Shown here one piece after another: positions 15,804 through 19,256 of a DNA stretch of 19,256 nt. The notes under the pieces are model-generated. The model was not told the DNA's origin and did no database searches. It saw only the letters and a program-made list of their open reading frames with translations. The DNA lies in the NCBI GenBank assembly GCA_948999435.1, contig CARJCM010000022.1, forward strand, positions 1-19,256, given 5' to 3'. The translations under genes were made by a program, and so were the position numbers. This stretch comes from an uncultured Bacilli bacterium (GTDB lineage Bacteria > Bacillota_I > Bacilli_A > RF39 > UBA660). The stretch's first letter is position 1; every line of letters begins with the position of its first letter.

Positions 15804-15809
15804 TATAAT
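15804..15809 (+). promoter_or_regulatory. -10 box of the nitroreductase operon
   Basis: Perfect TATAAT, with the expected start at 15816 next to GGAGG (15817-15821), giving a leader of about 12 bases. The -35 position falls in the ftsK terminator T run and does not match the consensus. Confidence 0.5.
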
Positions 15810-15827
15810 AATTCTTGGAGGTTTATT

Positions 15828-16409
15828 GTGGAATTAAAAGAGTGTATTAATTTAAGACATAGTTCTAGGTCTTACTTTAAGAAAAAAGTTAATAAAAAAG
15901 ATATTTTAGAAATAATTGAATGCGCTAGACTTGCCCCTTCGGCAGCGAATAGACAGAATTGGTATTTTATTGTTTTACAAGATAATGCTAAAAATAATAT
16001 TGCCCTACTAATGGAAGACTACTTAAAAAAAATCAATAAAATAATTCGTAGTAAAGAACATGCTACTTTAGAATATAATCCTTCTTTAAGTGTATTAAAA
16101 AGTATCGATGTGATTAAGCAAGCTTCAGTTTTAATACTTGTATTTAGATGTGATGATAAAACTTGGTTTGAAGGGGACTATTTATCTATCGGATGCGCAG
16201 TAGAACATATGGTGCTGAAAGCTACTGATTTAGGTCTTGGTTCGCTATGGCTTAGAGATGTGATTTATTTAAGACAGAAAATAACTAATTTATTTGATTT
16301 AAAAGATATGGAACTGGTTACAGGACTAGCAATTGGCTATCCTAAAGATGAAAAATATCGAGCTAAAAAGAAAAATATTAATGAAATTATGAGGTGGGAA
16401 TATGAATGA
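15828..16409 (+). CDS. Nitroreductase-family flavoprotein
   Basis: A 193-aa member of the FMN-dependent nitroreductase fold, normally a dimer that reduces substrates with NAD(P)H. The N-terminal FMN-phosphate motif LRHSSRSY (9-16) matches the family R-x-S-x-R pattern. APSAANRQNWYFIVL (36-50) and GLGSLWLR (136-143) are classic flavin-site segments, with the family's AIGYP near 168-172. The substrate cannot be told; these enzymes act on nitro compounds, quinones or enones, and some make or break unusual bonds. The start is GTG at 15828, six bases after TTGGAGG; no ATG fits better. It is the first gene of a tight operon and overlaps the GNAT gene by 8 bases. Confidence 0.92.
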   Translation: MELKECINLRHSSRSYFKKKVNKKDILEIIECARLAPSAANRQNWYFIVLQDNAKNNIALLMEDYLKKINKIIRSKEHATLEYNPSLSVLKSIDVIKQASVLILVFRCDDKTWFEGDYLSIGCAVEHMVLKATDLGLGSLWLRDVIYLRQKITNLFDLKDMELVTGLAIGYPKDEKYRAKKKNINEIMRWEYE

Positions 16410-16890
16410 TATTAAATTTGAATTAGCTAAAGTAAAGGATATAAAAATAATTTTAGAAATTATAAAAGAACGTTGTGATTGGTTTTTAAAAAACAATATA
16501 GAACAATGGGGTTCTTGGTATTATGAAGATTTATATGATGATAAATACTTTTTAGAAACTATGAAAAAAAATAATTTATATGTTGTAAAAAATAATGAGG
16601 AAATAGTTGGATTATTTTTATTAAAATATGAGAATGATGAATATTGGAAAGATTTTCAACCTGCTATTTATTTAGATCATTTTGTGACAAAACTTGGGTA
16701 TCCAGGTCTAGGAGAAAAAATACTAGATTTTATTAAAAATAAAGCTCATGAAAAGAACTTAAAATATTTAAGATTAGATTGTATGAGATGTAACCCTAAA
16801 ATTAATGAATATTATCAAAAACACGGGTTTAAAAATAAAGGTGAAGGTAATGAACCTTATGAATATAGATTATGGGAAATGGAGCTATAA
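16402..16890 (+). CDS. GNAT-family N-acetyltransferase
   Basis: A 162-aa acyltransferase of the GNAT superfamily, expected to transfer an acyl group from acyl-CoA to an amine. The core strand IYLDHFVTK (89-97) leads into the CoA-pyrophosphate loop LGYPGLGEKIL (98-108), a degenerate form of the Q/R-x-x-G-x-G/A motif. LRLDCMRCNPKINEYYQKHGF (123-143) is the typical motif B region near the acceptor site. The acceptor is unknown. The ATG lies inside the end of the nitroreductase gene (8-base overlap), with GAGGTGGG just upstream, so translation is coupled. The stop is two bases from the next start. The shared operon suggests a joint modification task with the flanking genes, which is inference only. 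Confidence 0.9.
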   Translation: MNDIKFELAKVKDIKIILEIIKERCDWFLKNNIEQWGSWYYEDLYDDKYFLETMKKNNLYVVKNNEEIVGLFLLKYENDEYWKDFQPAIYLDHFVTKLGYPGLGEKILDFIKNKAHEKNLKYLRLDCMRCNPKINEYYQKHGFKNKGEGNEPYEYRLWEMEL

Positions 16891-16892
16891 TA

Positions 16893-17756
16893 ATGAATAT
16901 GGAATTGTTAAACTTTTATAAAAAAACTAGTGCCTATACTGAACTAGGTAACTATAATGATTTTGCTAAGTCTTTACCTAATGATATTAAAACACTATGT
17001 TTACTCCAAAGAAGACAAATTTTTCATCCAGTTACAGTCATAGAAGCTTTAAATAAAAAAAATGATTTTCATGTTAGTAACACTAGATTAGTTTTTGAAG
17101 ATGATATCTTCCCTACCGCTTGTAGTATGCTAAATGAACTTTTAAGACTTGATAAAAATTATTCAATTGAACGTAAAGATGAAGATAGAATTTATGTTAC
17201 TTGTCGTGGTCAAGCGATACTTTTAGCAGCGATATTAAAAGCTAAAGGTTATTCTGCTAGAGTTCGAAGTGGTTTTGCACCTTATATAAAATATGATGGT
17301 GTAGCTCATGACCATTGGATTACTGAATACTTTAATGATAAAGAAAAAAGATGGATTTTAGTTGATTCAGATATGTGTTTAGATGAAATAAAATTTGATC
17401 CTTTTGATGTGCCAAGAGACGAATTTATTTTTGGAGCTCAAGCTTATTTAGGTCTTAGAACTAAACATTATAAGCTCGAAGAAATATTATTTGCTACTAA
17501 TCCCCCTACTTTTGGTTTTAAAGCAGCGATTAGAGGCCTATTTTATGATTTTTATTCTTTAATGAATGAAGAAGGTATTTTCTTACATTTGCCTAAATAT
17601 ATTGTTGATAAAAACTTTGAATTAAGCGAAGAAGAATTTAGGGAACTTGATACACTTGCTACCCTATTATTAGATGTTGATAAAAACTTTAATGAAATCC
17701 AAAATATTTGGAATAATGTATTAAAATATAGAATACGTAAAGGAGCGTTAAATTAA
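16893..17756 (+). CDS. Transglutaminase-like (papain-fold) protein
   Basis: A 287-aa soluble protein with a transglutaminase-like core. The catalytic cysteine is in VTCRGQAILLAAILKAKGY (C104), followed by ARVRSGF (122-128), the histidine in AHDHWITEY (H141) and the aspartate in WILVDSD (D158), in the expected order and spacing. Bacterial members act as peptidases, amidases or crosslinkers, so the reaction is not fixed. No signal peptide is seen, so it is probably cytoplasmic. The ATG at 16893 was chosen because GGAG lies eight bases upstream; an in-frame ATG at 16872 would overlap the GNAT gene and has no ribosome site. It begins two bases after the GNAT stop, as third gene of the nitroreductase operon. 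No clear terminator follows. Confidence 0.85.
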   Translation: MNMELLNFYKKTSAYTELGNYNDFAKSLPNDIKTLCLLQRRQIFHPVTVIEALNKKNDFHVSNTRLVFEDDIFPTACSMLNELLRLDKNYSIERKDEDRIYVTCRGQAILLAAILKAKGYSARVRSGFAPYIKYDGVAHDHWITEYFNDKEKRWILVDSDMCLDEIKFDPFDVPRDEFIFGAQAYLGLRTKHYKLEEILFATNPPTFGFKAAIRGLFYDFYSLMNEEGIFLHLPKYIVDKNFELSEEEFRELDTLATLLLDVDKNFNEIQNIWNNVLKYRIRKGALN

Positions 17757-17778
17757 TTTAAGTAATAAAAAGATAAGT

Positions 17779-17807
17779 TTGCAAATAAAATTATAATATG
17801 ATAAAAT
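17779..17807 (+). promoter_or_regulatory. Promoter of the membrane thioredoxin-fold-like gene
   Basis: TTGCAA at 17779-17784, a 17-base spacer and TAAAAT at 17802-17807 with an extended TGA before it. The expected start is 17814, the first G of GGAAGGA. This supports translation from the ATG at 17830 rather than ATGs at 17806 or 17812. Confidence 0.75.
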
Positions 17808-17829
17808 GGTTATGGAAGGATATGGTGTT

Positions 17830-18360
17830 ATGGCAAGTCCAAAATATAAAAATAAACCTGTATCACTTAAAAAAATAACTATTTCATTGGGTGTAGTTTT
17901 AGGAGTTGTTTTTATAGTTTTATATGCATATAAATGGCATCAAGTGAAAGAAGACGAAAAATATTTACAAAGTTATTTGATTAGTTCTAATACTATCAAT
18001 TTAGAAATGAATTCAATAAATAATATTAATTCTGTTTTATCTGAAACTCCTAATAATTATTTTATTTATATTAGTTATACTGGTGATAAAGATATTTATA
18101 ATTTTGAAAAAAAGTTAAAACCTTTAATCGATGATTATAGTCTTCAAAATAGTTTTTATTATTTAAATATTACTGATATTAAAGAAGATAATAAAAATTA
18201 TAAAAAAGATATCTCTAAAGAACTTAATATTGATAGTAAATATCTTAATACTATACCAGTAATATTCTATTTTAAAGATGAAACTTTACAAAGTGAAGCT
18301 ATTACTTCAATAAATGATTTTGAAAAATTATTAAATGATTTTAATATAAAAAATATTTAA
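17830..18360 (+). CDS. Membrane-anchored thioredoxin-fold-like protein lacking CxxC
   Basis: A 176-aa protein with a basic N-terminus and one membrane helix (about 15-35), then an outward domain by the positive-inside rule. The domain has a strand NYFIYISYTG (76-85), a helix, a second strand FYYLNITDI (109-117) and IPVIFYFKDE (142-151), whose proline (P143) sits where thioredoxins carry the cis-proline. The position expected for CxxC reads YTGDKDIY, with no cysteine, and the protein has no cysteine at all. It is therefore unlikely to be an active disulfide enzyme; it may bind a partner or peptide. The family assignment is an inference from fold pattern. The ATG at 17830 follows AAGGA at 9 bases; two upstream in-frame ATGs lie at or before the predicted transcript start. 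Confidence 0.7.
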   Translation: MASPKYKNKPVSLKKITISLGVVLGVVFIVLYAYKWHQVKEDEKYLQSYLISSNTINLEMNSINNINSVLSETPNNYFIYISYTGDKDIYNFEKKLKPLIDDYSLQNSFYYLNITDIKEDNKNYKKDISKELNIDSKYLNTIPVIFYFKDETLQSEAITSINDFEKLLNDFNIKNI

Positions 18361-18387
18361 AAAGCTACTATTTCTAGTAACTTTTTT
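18359..18387. terminator. Bidirectional terminator between convergent genes
   Basis: A 12-bp stem (arms 18359-18370 and 18375-18386) with a 4-base loop. On the minus strand all pairs form (one T-G wobble) around a GAAA loop; on the plus strand one pair is C-A. T runs flank both sides. The hairpin contains the minus-strand stop codon (18374-18376) and overlaps the plus-strand stop codon (18358-18360). Confidence 0.85.
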
Positions 18388-18880
18388 CCTTTTCTAATAC
18401 TCTTTTTAATGCTGTTTCTGCAAAAGAAATATCTTCTGGTTTAATCTCTAATCCTCTTAATTCTTCTATTAATGTTCCATTCTCTAAATGCTTTCTTAAT
18501 TTATCTTTATATTGTCTTATATATGCTAGTATAGCTAATCTTTCATTTAAACTCGCCCTATATTTACTATTATCTATAGAATGAATTGTTGTGTCAGTGA
18601 TACTCTCTTTTTTACTAGTTTTTCTTAGTTCTTCAAGTTCTGCTTTCTTTTGAGATAATTCATTGTTTAAAAATTCTAATTGTTCTTCGATAATTTGTAT
18701 TCTTTTTATTTTACTATTAGTTACGAATATTTCTCTTCCTATCATAGGTGCTATCATTATAAAGTTAGCAGGGGCCATAACGAATAGCAAAGCATCTAGG
18801 TTAGTTTTTATAAATGAAAATTTAGCATTTGGAGTTTCTATTTCTGGTAACCCAATAATGCTGGCATTATCCATTTGCAT
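18374..18880 (-). CDS. Membrane coiled-coil protein, possible 3' half of a frameshifted gene
   Basis: I do not recognise the family. The frame encodes up to 168 aa, with a hydrophobic segment (about 27-48), a strongly charged coiled coil (about 56-89) and a helical C-terminal half. The first ATG (18880) has no ribosome site, and the frame overlaps the preceding gene by 43 bases, in the -1 frame relative to it. Adding one A to the AAA at 18841-18843 would join the two frames into one protein of about 251 aa with two adjacent membrane helices flanked by coiled coils. It may thus be the 3' part of a broken gene, a sequencing indel, or a genuine coupled gene. The stop codon lies in a bidirectional terminator. 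Confidence 0.6.
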   Translation of the reverse strand: MQMDNASIIGLPEIETPNAKFSFIKTNLDALLFVMAPANFIMIAPMIGREIFVTNSKIKRIQIIEEQLEFLNNELSQKKAELEELRKTSKKESITDTTIHSIDNSKYRASLNERLAILAYIRQYKDKLRKHLENGTLIEELRGLEIKPEDISFAETALKRVLEKEKSY

Positions 18881-19128
18881 AAAGCAATTACAAATATGAA
18901 CATTAAAACTCCAAAAAGATAATTTCCTTTTTTATATTTTTTATTTTTCTCTACCGTTCCTAATTTTTCTTTTTCTTTAGTTAAACTATTTATTTGAGTT
19001 TCTAATATCTCAACTTCATTTTCTAAAGTTAGTTCTTCTCCTATTTTATCTGTTGTTTCTATTTGATGTATTCCTTTTTCATCACTTACTAAAGTTTCTC
19101 CATTAATACTTTTATAATCTTTATACAT
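18838..19128 (-). CDS. Small coiled-coil protein with C-terminal membrane helix, possible 5' half of a frameshifted gene
   Basis: A 96-aa protein of unknown family. A charged N-terminal part (about 1-35) leads into a coiled coil (about 36-58), a lysine-rich stretch (about 61-68) and one membrane helix (about 69-91), ending four or five residues later. The ATG is preceded by GAAAGGGG and by a perfect-consensus promoter, so the gene start is firm. The abrupt end right after the membrane helix, inside the overlapping next frame, fits a frameshift at the AAA just before its stop codon. If joined to the downstream frame, the product would be a helical-hairpin membrane protein. If not, it is a tail-anchored small protein made with a coupled partner. 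Confidence 0.65.
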   Translation of the reverse strand: MYKDYKSINGETLVSDEKGIHQIETTDKIGEELTLENEVEILETQINSLTKEKEKLGTVEKNKKYKKGNYLFGVLMFIFVIALCKWIMPALLGYQK

Positions 19129-19158
19129 ATAAAAAGTCCCCTTTCATAAAGTAGACTT

Positions 19159-19187
19159 ATTATAATTCTAAAGTTTTCGTTTGTCAA
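19159..19187 (-). promoter_or_regulatory. Perfect consensus SigA promoter of the membrane coiled-coil gene pair
   Basis: TTGACA at 19182-19187, a 17-base spacer and TATAAT at 19159-19164 on the minus strand, an exact consensus match. The expected start is 19152, with a 24-base leader. Confidence 0.9.
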
Positions 19188-19256
19188 ATAATATTTTTTA
19201 ATGATAGTGTAAAATAATTTGGGGGAAGACATAAAAAAAGAAATCATTACGTGTTA

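Noticed and set aside
18900..18960. Programmed -1 frameshift at the A6 run (TAT AAA AAA GGA) of the membrane gene pair
   Set aside because: The shift would replace the membrane helix with an unconvincing sequence, and the heptamer does not fit X-XXY-YYZ. An indel at 18841-18843 explains the overlap better.
19189..19256. Possible gene or RNA start at the right edge (TAAAAT at 19210-19215, GGGGGAAG at 19221-19228) or half of a minus-strand terminator (seven T at 19233-19239)
   Set aside because: No start codon lies at a usable distance, the -35 is poor, and the second hairpin arm would be outside the window, so it cannot be decided.

Overview
The window comes from an AT-rich, low-GC Gram-positive bacterium (Bacillota, Bacilli-like). 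The gene set is typical of that group (ClpC, FtsK/SpoIIIE, FtsY-YlxM), ribosome binding sites are strong AGGAGG types, and several promoters match the SigA consensus closely. It is not a wall-less mollicute: murE and dapF are intact. TGA acts as a stop (ftsK and the nitroreductase gene both end in TGA), so the code is standard. The gene order and small AT-rich proteins suggest an uncultured, gut-type Bacilli lineage, but the species cannot be read from the sequence. No tRNA, rRNA, CRISPR array, transposase or phage structural gene was seen, and no gap without a gene reaches 300 bases.

Layout: (1) 13-3653, minus strand: a trans-sulfuration-type PLP enzyme, dapF and murE form one operon with a near-consensus promoter and a terminator. 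(2) 3693-5777: a dTMP-supply locus, with folA and a P-loop (deoxy)nucleotide kinase on the minus strand and thyA divergent on the plus strand. (3) 5776-9434, minus: a shortened clpC and pyruvate kinase, each its own unit. (4) 9489-12789, minus: an unknown helical protein with its own promoter, then a YjjG-like HAD phosphatase, ftsY and ylxM, preceded by a roughly 110-nt structured leader or small RNA that ends in a terminator. (5) 12793-13341, minus: a solitary PemK/MazF-like toxin directly upstream of that RNA. (6) 13433-18387, plus: ftsK/spoIIIE, an overlapping nitroreductase-GNAT-transglutaminase-like operon, and a membrane-anchored thioredoxin-fold-like protein without a CxxC. (7) 18374-19187, minus: two overlapping reading frames for coiled-coil membrane proteins that look like one gene split by a single-base frameshift.

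The housekeeping parts are coherent: DAP epimerisation plus DAP ligation for peptidoglycan, folate and dTMP synthesis, SRP receptor, and chromosome translocation. The least explained features are the toxin plus structured RNA upstream of the SRP-receptor operon, a recurrent compact promoter in which the -10 box lies only 5-8 bases from the Shine-Dalgarno, the nitroreductase/GNAT/transglutaminase operon, and the split membrane gene at the right edge.
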